A stretch of DNA of 47,280 nucleotides, taken from Robinsoniella sp. GTDB taxonomy: Bacteria > Bacillota > Clostridia > Lachnospirales > Lachnospiraceae. Positions 25,484 through 34,098 of the stretch are shown here, one piece after another. The number at the start of each line of letters is the position of its first letter. Position 1 is the stretch's first letter. The notes under the pieces were generated by a model. The model was not told the origin of the DNA. It was given only the letters and a program-made list of their open reading frames with translations, and did not search any database. The DNA is taken from contig JAMPFB010000001.1 in assembly GCA_023664735.1 (NCBI GenBank), forward strand, positions 31,917 to 79,196, given 5' to 3'. A program made the position numbers and the translations under genes.

Positions 25484-26935
25484 ATGAGTAATGACAGATA
25501 TGTAAGCCCTCTTTCAGAGCGGTATGCCAGTAAGGAAATGCAGTATATCTTTTCACCGGATATGAAATTCCGTACATGGAGGCGGCTTTGGATCGCTTTG
25601 GCGGAAACGGAATATGAATTAGGCTTAAGTCAGGATGGAAAGCCGGTTATTACAAAGGAGCAGATTGAAGAGTTAAAGGCTCATGCAGAGGATATCAATT
25701 ATGAGGTGGCAAAGGCAAGAGAAAAGGAAGTGCGCCATGATGTGATGAGCCATGTATATGCGTACGGAAAGCAGTGCCCCAATGCGGCAGGTATCATTCA
25801 TTTAGGCGCTACCTCCTGCTATGTAGGGGATAATACGGACATTATCGTAATGACGGAAGCCTTGAAGCTTGTAAAAAAGAAGCTGGTCAATGTGATGGAC
25901 GAGCTTGCTAAGTTTGCAGACCGTTACAAAGGGCTTCCCACCCTTGCTTTTACTCATTTTCAGCCAGCACAGCCTACTACCGTGGGGAAAAGGGCCACTT
26001 TGTGGCTTCAGGAATTTTCTTTGGATTTAGAGGAGCTGGATTTTGTTCTTTCCCATATGAAGCTGCTTGGTTCCAAAGGAACTACGGGAACACAGGCTTC
26101 CTTTTTAGAGCTGTTTAACGGGGATCAGGAAACCATTGATAAAATTGACCCTATGATTGCGGAAAAAATGGGATTTGCAGAATGTTATCCGGTTTCCGGA
26201 CAGACTTATTCCAGAAAAATTGATACAAGAGTGGCAAACGTGCTTGCAGGCATTGCGGCAAGCGCCCACAAGATGTCAAACGATATTCGACTGCTGCAGC
26301 ATCTGAAAGAAGTGGAGGAGCCTTTTGAAAAGAGTCAGATTGGTTCTTCTGCCATGGCATATAAGAGAAATCCCATGAGAAGTGAAAGGATTGCATCTTT
26401 ATCCAGATATGTGATGATTGATGCTTTAAACCCGGCAATTACTTCCGCTACTCAGTGGTTTGAAAGAACACTGGATGATTCTGCTAACAAGCGGCTTTCC
26501 ATTCCAGAAGGCTTTTTAGCAACGGATGGCATTCTGGATTTATGTCTGAATGTGGTAGATGGTCTGGTAGTATATGAAAAGGTTATTACAAAGCGGCTTA
26601 TGAGCGAGCTGCCTTTCATGGCAACGGAAAACATTATGATGGATGCAGTAAAAGCAGGAGGAAACCGTCAGGAGCTTCATGAACGCATCCGGGAGCTTTC
26701 TATGGAAGCCGGAAGGAACGTAAAGGAGCTTGGCAGGGAAAATAACCTGCTTGAGTTGATCGCAGAGGATGAGGCTTTCAATATGAGCCTTGAAGATTTA
26801 CAAAAGACGATGGATCCGTCTAAGTATGTGGGACGGTCCAAGGAGCAGGTGGAGAAGTTTTTGGAGACGGTGATTAAGCCTATACTTGAGGAGAATAAGG
26901 AGCTGCTTGGAGTGAAGGCTGAGATTAGCGTGTAG
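25484..26935 (+). CDS. purB: Adenylosuccinate lyase
   Basis: The 483-residue lyase removes fumarate from SAICAR and from adenylosuccinate, so it acts directly after PurC and again in AMP synthesis. Features are RYASKEMQYIFSPD, HDVMSHVYAYG, HLGATSCYVGDNTD, LAFTHFQPAQPTTVGKR, GTTGTQASF, and the catalytic loop with signature SSAMAYKRNPMRSERI. The chosen start at 25484 (MSNDRYVSPL) has AAGGAG at 25471-25476; a frame opening at 25463 adds seven unsupported residues. The 179-bp gap after purF holds no recognised signal apart from a short direct repeat; purB may be read from the purC promoter or its own. A clear terminator follows at 27008. Confidence 0.95.
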   Translation: MSNDRYVSPLSERYASKEMQYIFSPDMKFRTWRRLWIALAETEYELGLSQDGKPVITKEQIEELKAHAEDINYEVAKAREKEVRHDVMSHVYAYGKQCPNAAGIIHLGATSCYVGDNTDIIVMTEALKLVKKKLVNVMDELAKFADRYKGLPTLAFTHFQPAQPTTVGKRATLWLQEFSLDLEELDFVLSHMKLLGSKGTTGTQASFLELFNGDQETIDKIDPMIAEKMGFAECYPVSGQTYSRKIDTRVANVLAGIAASAHKMSNDIRLLQHLKEVEEPFEKSQIGSSAMAYKRNPMRSERIASLSRYVMIDALNPAITSATQWFERTLDDSANKRLSIPEGFLATDGILDLCLNVVDGLVVYEKVITKRLMSELPFMATENIMMDAVKAGGNRQELHERIRELSMEAGRNVKELGRENNLLELIAEDEAFNMSLEDLQKTMDPSKYVGRSKEQVEKFLETVIKPILEENKELLGVKAEISV

Positions 26936-27007
26936 AGTGGGAGAGGTTTTTGATGGGTGTTTGAATGCAGCCGGCAAAATGGATAGATTAGTTGGAATAT
27001 GGAAGAT

Positions 27008-27053
27008 AACAAGGCTTTTGGTGTATTTTGTGCATTTAGAAGCCTTGTTTTTG
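27008..27053 (+). terminator. Rho-independent terminator after purB
   Basis: AACAAGGCTT (27008-27017) pairs with AAGCCTTGTT (27040-27049), followed by TTTT. The loop is 22 nt. An open frame starting at 26999 crosses this hairpin, which argues against translation from there. Confidence 0.8.
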
Positions 27054-27097
27054 GTTTTGGGGAAGGTATTTTTATGGGTGGAAGTGGTGGGTATTGT

Positions 27098-27122
27098 GTA
27101 ATAGTTCAGCCTACAGGTGCAG
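27098..27122. repeat. Solo terminus of the hairpin III repeat at the island edge
   Basis: GTAATAGTTCAGCCTACAGG and the following five bases match the left end of copy H (46179-46203) with only a few differences. Nothing else of the element remains. It lies exactly between the purB terminator and the broken integrase. Confidence 0.7.
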
Positions 27123-27466
27123 GGGAAGGAGCAGTGTTTCCCTCATTGTTAGCCAATGTTATCAAGAAGTATTATACGGAAAATCCAGATGATTATTATT
27201 TGACAGGAAAGAAAAAGTCGGCAGAGCCAAGAACATATCGCCAATATTTCACAAGATTCTTAAAGCGATATGATATGCCCAAGATATGTTTTCATGAATT
27301 GAGACATACCTTCGCAGTAAGAGCAATTGAAATTTCTGATTTTGATATTAAATCTTTATCAGAGATACTTGGTCATAAAAATGTTTCGTTCACTCTCAAT
27401 GTATATGGGAAGGCAAATATGCAGCAGAAGATTAAATGCATGAATCTTCTTAATGAACTTTTATAG
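27123..27466 (+). pseudogene. Tyrosine recombinase (phage/ICE-type integrase), C-terminal fragment
   Basis: About 110 residues of a tyrosine recombinase catalytic domain are present: YYLTGKKKSAEPRTYRQYFTRF, the HELRHTFAVRAIE box with catalytic His and Arg, ILGHKNVSFTLNVYG with the His of LGH and the nucleophile Tyr, and a normal C terminus. The N-terminal SAM-like and core-binding domains and the first catalytic Arg are missing. Upstream in-frame sequence is repeat terminus and terminator, not integrase, so the gene is truncated. No attachment site could be identified. It marks the left edge of an AT-rich island. Confidence 0.8.
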
Positions 27467-27495
27467 TTAATAAACATCTAAGTTTCAAAAGAAAG

Positions 27496-27525
27496 GGCTG
27501 TTACAACACATAGCTTGTAACAGCC
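27496..27525. terminator. Hairpin downstream of the integrase fragment
   Basis: GGCTGTTACAA (27496-27506) pairs perfectly with TTGTAACAGCC (27515-27525), loop 8 nt. The stem is strong but lacks a T run, so termination is only possible. The rest of the gap up to 27694 shows no further feature. Confidence 0.5.
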
Positions 27526-27693
27526 TAAATATTTACAAAGAATGTAAATGATGGCTGAATTGCGTTGAGGAATATGAATAGAAGGAATTGTTGATTTATA
27601 TCGTCTTGGTGAGAAATTTCTTGCTAATACTTTAGATTAAGAATATAATGATATACGAAATATCAAGAGAGAAATAAGGACGTAGGTGAGAAT

Positions 27694-30435
27694 TTGAAAT
27701 CAATAGATGATTATATTATGGCGGATGATAATGCTATTTGCGAGAATATTGATGATATAGAATACAAGACGAGAGACAAAGTGGCACAAAATATGTTAAG
27801 CTATTTTCGTAATCTTGTCGAGCATATTGCTGTAAAAATATATGCAGAAAGTCATGAGAATGCATATGTAGATTATGATACAATACCTGATGCAATAGAA
27901 TTTTTAAAGACAAGTAATGAATTTTACTTTCTCCGAAAGTTTCATAATTTATTACAAGAATCAAGATTTCATTATACACCAGATAATGACAATGCCGAGA
28001 GGTTGCTTTTGAAGTATTATGAATATTTAATCCAGATTAAAGATTTTGTATATAAGAGATATCGAATGAGTGTTTTGCATAATATAGATAAATTTCCGGT
28101 TGATACTGATGAAACATTACAAATATATTATGAAAAGATTGTAGAAAAATTAAAAGTTGCCAGATACGCTGATGATTACGAAAAATACAGTGAAAGATTT
28201 TATGTTCAAAAAATCAAGACATTTTTTGTGAATCATCATGTGTATTATGAAAATACTTTGATACCAGCAAATGACGAATCTAGTAAATTTAATCGATTAG
28301 TAGCTTTTTCAAATCATAGAATAACAACAAATTATGCGATTAAGGTAGCTCTTACAGATGATATTATTGAAATTTCAGGTCGTTTTATGCCTATTAAAAT
28401 TGTTATGGAGTGGGGAGCATCGATTAGACCATGTGAATTTAGAAATTATGCTAAAATTTTTGATTTTGATATTAACGTAAGAAGTGACTTGTCAGAGTAT
28501 ATAGCATTGATGAATTATATTAATAAAACTGGTCTGAATTTGGTTGAAATATTGGAATTTTCAGATTCAAAATATCAAAATTTTAAGGCTGGAATTACGC
28601 AAAAAGCTCAAAAAGTAGTATTATGTGATGTGTTTGATAAGGCAAGAGAATGGATAAGGCATGAAAAATTAGGAAGTAATTGCGTTAGATATTTATTGTA
28701 TATGCTTAATAATAGAATTATTAAAATGCAGCTATCAGATGAAGAAAATTATCAGATGAAGGGGTTGTATCTTGATATTAAAACATTACCGTTTGAAAAG
28801 ATGCCGTTTAATTCTGGATTATGTAATCATAACCCATCAATGTACGATTTACTTTCATGCTTAAAAGTTAATGGAAGGGAGCATGAAATTTTAGCACATC
28901 GAATAAGTGTTAATGCAGATACTTATGGGAAATTATATACAAAAAAAGACGAATTGAATGATTTTCAAGATATTGATGTTTTGATTCAAAAATATAATGG
29001 TAATTTATATTGGAAAAAGAAACACCAAGATAGAAGGCTAGAGACATTAGGGGATAATATTTATATAAGAGGTTACGAATCAGATACAAGAGAAATTATG
29101 CAAGCATTGATTTCTCTTACAGAAGAAGGAGTAACGGAGTACAAGGATTCCGTGGAGGATTGGCTATTAGAGAATTCGCAGCTTATTGACAGTGATGAAA
29201 AGCGTGATATCCTTCTTGAGATGTTTGAAAATTCAAATGTAGCAATGATATATGGTGCCGCTGGAACAGGAAAGTCAACATTAATTAAGCATATTGCGCA
29301 ATTTTGGGAAGATAGAAATAAAGTGTACATTGCCAATACTCATCCAGCAGTAGAAAATTTAAGAAGAAAGGTTAAGGATAATGGTGGAGAATATTTGACA
29401 ATCAAAAAAATTATAAAGTCATATCCGTCATCAAAAAAAACAGACATATTGTTTGTTGATGAGTGTAGTATGGTTAGCAATAAAGATATGCTGGAGGTCA
29501 TAAACAAGAATAATTATGATTTGTTGGTTTTGGTGGGAGATATTTATCAGATTGAATCAATTCAATTTGGAAATTGGTTTAGCCTTGCAAGATACTTTGT
29601 GCCGTTAAAGGCACAATACGAACTTGTAAAGCCATATAGGACAGATGATAAGTATCTTTTAGAATTTTGGAGAAGAGTAAGAAATTATCAAGCAGATATT
29701 GCAGAATGGATGGGATATTGTGGATATACGTCACAATTAGATGATTCTTTATTTGACCGTATTGAGGATGATGAGATAGTTTTATGCCTTAATTATGACG
29801 GACTTTACGGAATTAACAATATAAATAGATTTTTGCAGAATGCAAACCCTAATCCACCATATAAGTTAGGGGTATGGATATATAAAGTTGGTGATCCGAT
29901 TTTATTTAATGATTCATCCAAATATGATGCTATTTTATACAATAATCTTAAAGGAACGATTGTAAATATAGAGGAAAATGAGGAGTATGTATGGTTTTCG
30001 ATAGAAATAGACAAGGTATTAAATAGTATGCATGTTGCTCGGACTGGCTTGGAACTTCTTCCGAAACGAAATGATGGAAAATCTGTTGTTAGATTGACAG
30101 TTAAAAAGAAAAAATCTGGAGATGACGATAATGATAGCATAGATGCTGAGACAAGTATTCCATTTCAAATTGCATATGCGGTATCTATACATAAAGCTCA
30201 AGGTTTGGAGTATAATTCTGTTAAGGTAGTTATTACCAAAGAAGTGGATGAAATGATTACACATAATATTTTTTATACAGCGATAACAAGAGCTAAAAAG
30301 AATTTGAGGATATATTGGACTGCGGAATCACAGCATAAGATAATTGATAGTTTTGTTAATGATGAAACATCAAATGATGCAAAAATATTTGCTGCAAGAA
30401 CGGGCATCAAAATGGTAAAGCGAAAAGGAAAATGA
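27694..30435 (+). CDS. SF1 helicase of RecD/Pif1 type with long novel N terminus
   Basis: In this 913-residue protein the C-terminal half is a superfamily-1 helicase. Walker A is IYGAAGTGKSTLIKHIA near residue 515, Walker B ILFVDECSMVS, motif III VLVGDIYQIESIQFGNW, an Arg in KPYRTDD, motif V AVSIHKAQGLEYNSVKV and motif VI FYTAITRAKKNLRIYW, like UvrD_C_2/RecD. The first 500 residues are helical, charged and unfamiliar, with no nuclease motif seen. A TTG start at 27694 is favoured by TAGGTGAG just upstream; ATG at 27718 lacks a ribosome site. The gene is strikingly AT-rich compared with its purine neighbours, which suggests recent transfer. Mobile-element or phage-defence roles are possible; nothing here decides. 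Confidence 0.85.
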   Translation: MKSIDDYIMADDNAICENIDDIEYKTRDKVAQNMLSYFRNLVEHIAVKIYAESHENAYVDYDTIPDAIEFLKTSNEFYFLRKFHNLLQESRFHYTPDNDNAERLLLKYYEYLIQIKDFVYKRYRMSVLHNIDKFPVDTDETLQIYYEKIVEKLKVARYADDYEKYSERFYVQKIKTFFVNHHVYYENTLIPANDESSKFNRLVAFSNHRITTNYAIKVALTDDIIEISGRFMPIKIVMEWGASIRPCEFRNYAKIFDFDINVRSDLSEYIALMNYINKTGLNLVEILEFSDSKYQNFKAGITQKAQKVVLCDVFDKAREWIRHEKLGSNCVRYLLYMLNNRIIKMQLSDEENYQMKGLYLDIKTLPFEKMPFNSGLCNHNPSMYDLLSCLKVNGREHEILAHRISVNADTYGKLYTKKDELNDFQDIDVLIQKYNGNLYWKKKHQDRRLETLGDNIYIRGYESDTREIMQALISLTEEGVTEYKDSVEDWLLENSQLIDSDEKRDILLEMFENSNVAMIYGAAGTGKSTLIKHIAQFWEDRNKVYIANTHPAVENLRRKVKDNGGEYLTIKKIIKSYPSSKKTDILFVDECSMVSNKDMLEVINKNNYDLLVLVGDIYQIESIQFGNWFSLARYFVPLKAQYELVKPYRTDDKYLLEFWRRVRNYQADIAEWMGYCGYTSQLDDSLFDRIEDDEIVLCLNYDGLYGINNINRFLQNANPNPPYKLGVWIYKVGDPILFNDSSKYDAILYNNLKGTIVNIEENEEYVWFSIEIDKVLNSMHVARTGLELLPKRNDGKSVVRLTVKKKKSGDDDNDSIDAETSIPFQIAYAVSIHKAQGLEYNSVKVVITKEVDEMITHNIFYTAITRAKKNLRIYWTAESQHKIIDSFVNDETSNDAKIFAARTGIKMVKRKGK

Positions 30436-30537
30436 TATTATAGACAATAAAGAGTTGGCTAACGGATTGGAAAAAAGCAGTCCTTGTCAATTATACAGAC
30501 ACATATTATAATGTAGATAAGGAAAAGGGAAAATGCT

Positions 30538-31341
30538 ATGACAGAGAAAGCCTTTGAGGAGTTGCAAATCAAAGATGATTTCATGTTTAGTGTTATCATG
30601 AGAAATCCGAAGTTTTGCAAACCTTTTTTAGAACGGATACTCGGCATCAAGATATCCCGCATTGAATATCCGAAGTCGCAGAAGACGATAGATATTTCTG
30701 CAGATGCAAAAAGTGTACGCTTGGATATCTGTGTGGAGGATGGGAAAGAAACCGTTTACAATATTGAAATGCAGACAACCGAGAATAGAAATCTTCCGAA
30801 GCGAACAAGATATTATCAAGGAATGATAGACTTGAATATCTTGGAAAAAGGAGATAATTACAAAGACTTGAAACGGAGTTTTGTTATTTTTGTATGTACT
30901 TTTGATTTGTTTGGCGAGGGGAGACACATCTATACCTTTGAAAACCGTTGTATTCAAAATCTGGAGTTAGGTTTGGGTGATGATACAACAAAGATTATTT
31001 TAAATACTAAGGGAACAATGGATGATGTTACACCGGAAATGAAGAAGTTGCTTGATTTTATTGACGGGAAAGAGCCGGAAGATGATTTTACCAGAGAATT
31101 AGATGAGGCGGTGCAGTCCGTCAGACGGAATGAGAAATGGAGGTTGGATTATATGACTTTGCAGATGAATTATCAGGAAAAGTATGAACAGGGATACGAT
31201 GAGGGCGACAGAAAAAGAGCCATTTTAGTTGCCATGAATATGTTACAAGATGGAGATTTGCCATTGGAAAAAGTAGCAATGTATTCTGGACTTACTTTGG
31301 AGCAGGTGCTTGAATTAGAAAAGGAATTGCAGCCAGTATAA
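30538..31341 (+). CDS. Rpn-family PD-(D/E)XK nuclease / putative transposase
   Basis: The 267-residue protein begins with the family hallmark ELQIKDDFMFSVIMRNPKF, then FLERILGIKISRIEYP. The nuclease core follows: Asp in VRLDICVED and the E-x-Q of VYNIEMQT, with R-TRYYQGMID after it. The C-terminal part includes EKYEQGYDEGDRKRAILVAMNML and a small helical segment (LEKVAMYSGLTLEQVLEL). Rpn proteins promote RecA-independent recombination in E. coli, and many relatives are called transposases. It appears intact with a plausible start, but the ribosome site is weak. It lies in the AT-rich island with no terminal repeats seen around it. Confidence 0.85.
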   Translation: MTEKAFEELQIKDDFMFSVIMRNPKFCKPFLERILGIKISRIEYPKSQKTIDISADAKSVRLDICVEDGKETVYNIEMQTTENRNLPKRTRYYQGMIDLNILEKGDNYKDLKRSFVIFVCTFDLFGEGRHIYTFENRCIQNLELGLGDDTTKIILNTKGTMDDVTPEMKKLLDFIDGKEPEDDFTRELDEAVQSVRRNEKWRLDYMTLQMNYQEKYEQGYDEGDRKRAILVAMNMLQDGDLPLEKVAMYSGLTLEQVLELEKELQPV

Positions 31342-31826
31342 GGCTCGGCTCCTAAACTTCATCGAATCTTCGGTGCTTCTAAAATTTTTAGAAGTCTCAG
31401 GATAATAGAAATAACATTTACAACATTACGCACTGAATAATTACATCAATAGCATAAGAAAACCTTGCTGATTTTCAGATAGGGAAACTGAATATCGGCA
31501 AGGTTTTTTTATACTCATTTCTGTTTTTTCTTTTTCTATTATCTTTGCTAATTCTTCCATGAAAGAATTATGTAAGGGGCATAACAGTCTGTATGAAAAG
31601 CAGAACGATTTGAAAGGGAGAAATGGAAGATTGGGAGTTCCTTGGAACGATAAGCAATGCGGGGCGTGACGGTTGTAAATTTCGATAGATAATTGCTTTT
31701 ATGTTGATAATAGAATATAATGAAAATTGTGATATGAAGGTTTCACGCATAAAATATTCAGCAATAGCAAAGCAAAAATGTCTGAGAGGTGGAGCTTTTG
31801 CAGCGCACATATTGGGAGACAGGGAT
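31342..31826. other. Gap in the accessory island without an identified gene
   Basis: Apart from the terminator at 31459-31510 and a small palindrome near 31379 (CTTCTAAAATTTTTAGAAG), no feature was recognised. Frames here are short and lack family resemblance. The in-frame stretch upstream of the DUF3791-like start could be a remnant of an earlier gene. Confidence 0.5.
31459..31510 (+). terminator. Terminator downstream of the Rpn nuclease gene
   Basis: AAAACCTTGCTGAT (about 31460-31473) pairs with ATCGGCAAGGTTTT (31494-31507) with a G-T pair, and TTCAG/CTGAA extends the stem inside. It is followed by a T run. It lies more than 100 bp after the nuclease stop codon. Confidence 0.75.
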
Positions 31827-32045
31827 ATGAGTGCAGAACAGATTGGATTTGTAGTATTTTGTGTTGAAAATGTGGCGGCAAAATTAGGAATTCCCGGAGA
31901 AGAGGCGTATTGTCTGCTTACAGAAGCCTGTACGCTTCTGGATGATTATATTATTCCTAATTACGAAATGCTGCATACACAGGGCAAGGACTATATTGTG
32001 AACGATATCATCAGCTATATGAAGGAATGTGGGGTGTTTAAATGA
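31827..32045 (+). CDS. DUF3791-like small protein
   Basis: The 72-residue helical protein has FVVFCVENVAAKLGIPGEEAY, an acidic middle and the C-terminal YEMLHTQGKDYIVNDIISYM, which I recognise as the DUF3791 pattern. Such proteins are normally about 70 residues and sit directly upstream of a DUF3990 gene. The ATG at 31827 is chosen for GGGAGA upstream and this length; the frame is open further back to 31701 without support. Its TGA overlaps the next gene's ATG (ATGA), implying translational coupling. A toxin-antitoxin-like pairing is an inference from gene order. Confidence 0.7.
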   Translation: MSAEQIGFVVFCVENVAAKLGIPGEEAYCLLTEACTLLDDYIIPNYEMLHTQGKDYIVNDIISYMKECGVFK

Positions 32046-32268
32046 TTTTGTATCATGGTTTAGCTATAGAAGTGCCTAAACCGGATATATATCATTCGAG
32101 GGATAATGTGGATTTTTGAAAAAGGTTTTATGTATCGCCAATAAGAGAGCAGGCAAAGAAATGGGCGGAAAGATTTAAAAGACATCAGGGAAAAGGCTGC
32201 GTTATGAGAAGCCGAATCTTCAAATGTGCATCCGAAATCAGGAGCTGATAAATGGATATCTTATATAT
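32042..32268 (+). pseudogene. DUF3990-like gene, broken by nonsense codon and later frame changes
   Basis: The frame reads MILYHGLAIEVPKPDIYHSR then NVDF, a TGA at 32117-32119, and continues KRFYVSPIREQAKKWAERFK. The family pattern there is FGKGFY, so TGA most likely replaces a Gly codon by one substitution. After about 32190 similarity fades and a TGA occurs at 32246; a second frame near 32250 contains DKWISYI, which could be the displaced C terminus. DUF3990 proteins are thought to have an ADP-ribosyltransferase-like fold. The presumed active partner is dead while the small upstream gene stays open. Confidence 0.7.
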
Positions 32269-32288
32269 AAAGGAAACGAAGAAATATA

Positions 32289-32438
32289 ATGGCAGCAATG
32301 TTAATTGGAATTGGAATCATTTCCATCTCCTCTTTGATAGAAGCGAAATACCGTTATGAATATTCTTTATTTGTGGAAAATGTAAATAAAGCTTTTGAAG
32401 AAATGGTTACATTTTGTGAAAAAATCAAAAGGAAATAG
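32289..32438 (+). CDS. Possible small membrane-anchored peptide
   Basis: A 49-codon frame begins MAAMLIGIGIISISSLIE, one hydrophobic segment, followed by a charged helix ending CEKIKRK. No good ribosome site is visible and the surroundings are decaying, so it may be a gene fragment. No family recognised. Confidence 0.25.
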   Translation: MAAMLIGIGIISISSLIEAKYRYEYSLFVENVNKAFEEMVTFCEKIKRK

Positions 32439-32479
32439 AAACCTATTCAAACAGGTATATTTTATCGAAACATTCGGAT

Positions 32480-32806
32480 ATGTCATCTAAGGAGATTTTG
32501 GAGTTAGAAGAGCAGATTATGAAAGATATGGATTGCGCATGGCTATTTGAAACAATATCATTAGTTTCTAGTGAGGAGTTGGAAAAAGAACCCGAAATAG
32601 TACTATATAGATACAAAAATTTTAATTATATTAATATAGATGGCATGGATACTCCTTGTACAATAGAAATTTTCTACATAGGAGAAGAAACCTTACTGCA
32701 GGAATTTGAAAATATGTATTTTTTTGACACTCCCTATATTCTTTATGATATAAAAAAGATAAGTAATCACCTATATGTGTGTGCAAGGGGGTATATGTGT
32801 ATTTAA
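32480..32806 (+). CDS. Hypothetical protein in the accessory island
   Basis: This 108-residue acidic protein is not recognised. The first third is helical (SKEILELEEQIMKDMDCAWLF); the remainder alternates short strands with aromatic residues (YRYKNFNYINIDG, TIEIFYIGEE). No signal peptide or membrane segment. The ATG at 32480 lacks a clear ribosome site. It is AT-rich like its neighbours and may be a real small gene or a fragment; no partner can be proposed. Confidence 0.4.
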   Translation: MSSKEILELEEQIMKDMDCAWLFETISLVSSEELEKEPEIVLYRYKNFNYINIDGMDTPCTIEIFYIGEETLLQEFENMYFFDTPYILYDIKKISNHLYVCARGYMCI

Positions 32807-32923
32807 TGAAATTGCCAATCCCCATTTGAAGTGAGGGATAGTAATTAGTAAATTATATAGTGCTGTGATGAAGAAAAAACAGAATCTTTATGTAAGATGA
32901 TATTGGGAGAAGGAAAAGAAAAA

Positions 32924-33817
32924 ATGAAAAAACATTGTGGGAAGGTTAAAAAAAGTATATTTGCTGCTTTGTTTTTTGGTATATGTCTGCTGTTCATTGG
33001 TATTAGTGTGCATTTTGGTATAAAAGAGAAGGCAGAAAAGGTTTCGTATCAGGTAGAAGGCACGAACGCTACAGGTAAGGCAGATGAAAATATAGAAAAT
33101 GATGAGCAGTGGTGGGATGGTATGCAGGATACGGATGGGGATGGTCTTCCAGATGTTTATGAGGAGGAAATAGGCACAGAAATAGAAAATCCTGATACAG
33201 ACTGGGAGGGTCTTCCAGATGGATTTGAAATATTATATGCTTCGTCTGACCCTTTAAAACTATCCACACTGGACAATGAGATTTCCGATGCAGATGGAGA
33301 TGAAATTTTGATTGGTCTGAATCCGCTGAATGGGAAAACATTTGGTTATCCGGATTTGGAACATAAGTCCACCCAGAAGCTAGATTACGACCATACTATT
33401 TTAGAGGAAATCAATCAGGATAATAGTGATTATAAGCTGAGTCTGGAACTGGAAGCAAAGGGTAATATTTTCAGTGGCCTGCTAGTGAGGGAAAGTGCAT
33501 ATGCTGCTGCTTTAGAAAATGACAGCATACTCGGAAGGGTGGTAGAAATTATTTATGAGGATGAAGAAAATTTGGAAAATATAAGACTAAATTTTAAGAT
33601 TACTTTAGGAAGTACCCTTGAAGAATATAGTTCAAAGGAGTTAGAGGGGATAAAAAGATATAATATTTTCTGGTTTGATGAAACTGAGAATCTGTTAGTC
33701 CCTTTAAATACCACGGTTGATGAAGAGGCAGGTACGATTAGCACTTTATTTGATAGGGCTGGGACTTATTGCATCGTGGACATAGGAAGGTGGATGAACA
33801 ATTTTAGTAGTGAATAA
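32924..33817 (+). CDS. Secreted or anchored protein with calcium-type DxDxDG repeats, probably truncated
   Basis: The 297-residue protein starts at 32924, about 10 bp after GGGAGAAGGA; a frame from 32897 has no site. Residues 8-30 form a signal anchor (SIFAALFFGICLLFIGISV). About 60-140 hold thrombospondin type-3-like repeats: DTDGDGLPDVYEEEIGTEIENPDTDWEGLPDGFE, then DADGDE. The last repeat is irregular (ISDADGDEILIGLNPLNG), as though a segment was lost. The C terminus ends TYCIVDIGRWMNNFSSE. In larger relatives this type of region continues into a von Willebrand A domain, absent here, so both internal deletion and premature end are suspected. The role is unknown. Confidence 0.6.
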   Translation: MKKHCGKVKKSIFAALFFGICLLFIGISVHFGIKEKAEKVSYQVEGTNATGKADENIENDEQWWDGMQDTDGDGLPDVYEEEIGTEIENPDTDWEGLPDGFEILYASSDPLKLSTLDNEISDADGDEILIGLNPLNGKTFGYPDLEHKSTQKLDYDHTILEEINQDNSDYKLSLELEAKGNIFSGLLVRESAYAAALENDSILGRVVEIIYEDEENLENIRLNFKITLGSTLEEYSSKELEGIKRYNIFWFDETENLLVPLNTTVDEEAGTISTLFDRAGTYCIVDIGRWMNNFSSE

Positions 33818-33883
33818 TGGATATGGAATATTTAGTCTTTTGCATTGTTGTATACTAAATGGAGTTGAATGGTTTGATTTTGA

Positions 33884-34033
33884 GGGAAGGAGTGGCTAAG
33901 CGGACGTAACAGTGGGATGAGCGTATCCGGAAGGCTGTGCCCTGATGTCTCCCACGTCCGCACTCCAAAGCCCCTATGTCCAGCCGTCTCCCACGTCCTC
34001 CCGCCCAATTCTACTAAAAGCCCAATCCATTAC
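33884..34033. repeat. Degenerate structured repeat copy F
   Basis: Pieces of the family are recognisable in order: GGAGTGGCTAAGCGGACG plus AACAGTGGGATGAG (hairpin I outer arm), TCCGGAAG (hairpin II arm), TCTCCCACGTCCGCACTCCAAAGCCCCTATG (hairpin II flank, cited in parts), a second CGTCTCCCACGTCC, and a worn terminus CCCAATCCATTAC ending at 34033. Interior stems are gone. The end is still 30 bp before the -35 of the trp promoter. Confidence 0.65.
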
Positions 34034-34062
34034 ACCCCAAATAAAAAAATCCCACTCCCCCA

Positions 34063-34091
34063 TTGACAGAAGAAAAAAACAGTGCTATATT
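34063..34091 (+). promoter_or_regulatory. Promoter of the trp operon
   Basis: Perfect TTGACA at 34063-34068 and TATATT at 34086-34091 with a 17-bp spacer. Transcription would start near 34098, just ahead of the T-box leader. Confidence 0.9.
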
Positions 34092-34098
34092 CTAACTA

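Noticed and set aside
26999-27122. N-terminal part of the open frame running into the integrase fragment
   Set aside because: It crosses the purB terminator and a repeat end and shows no integrase similarity.
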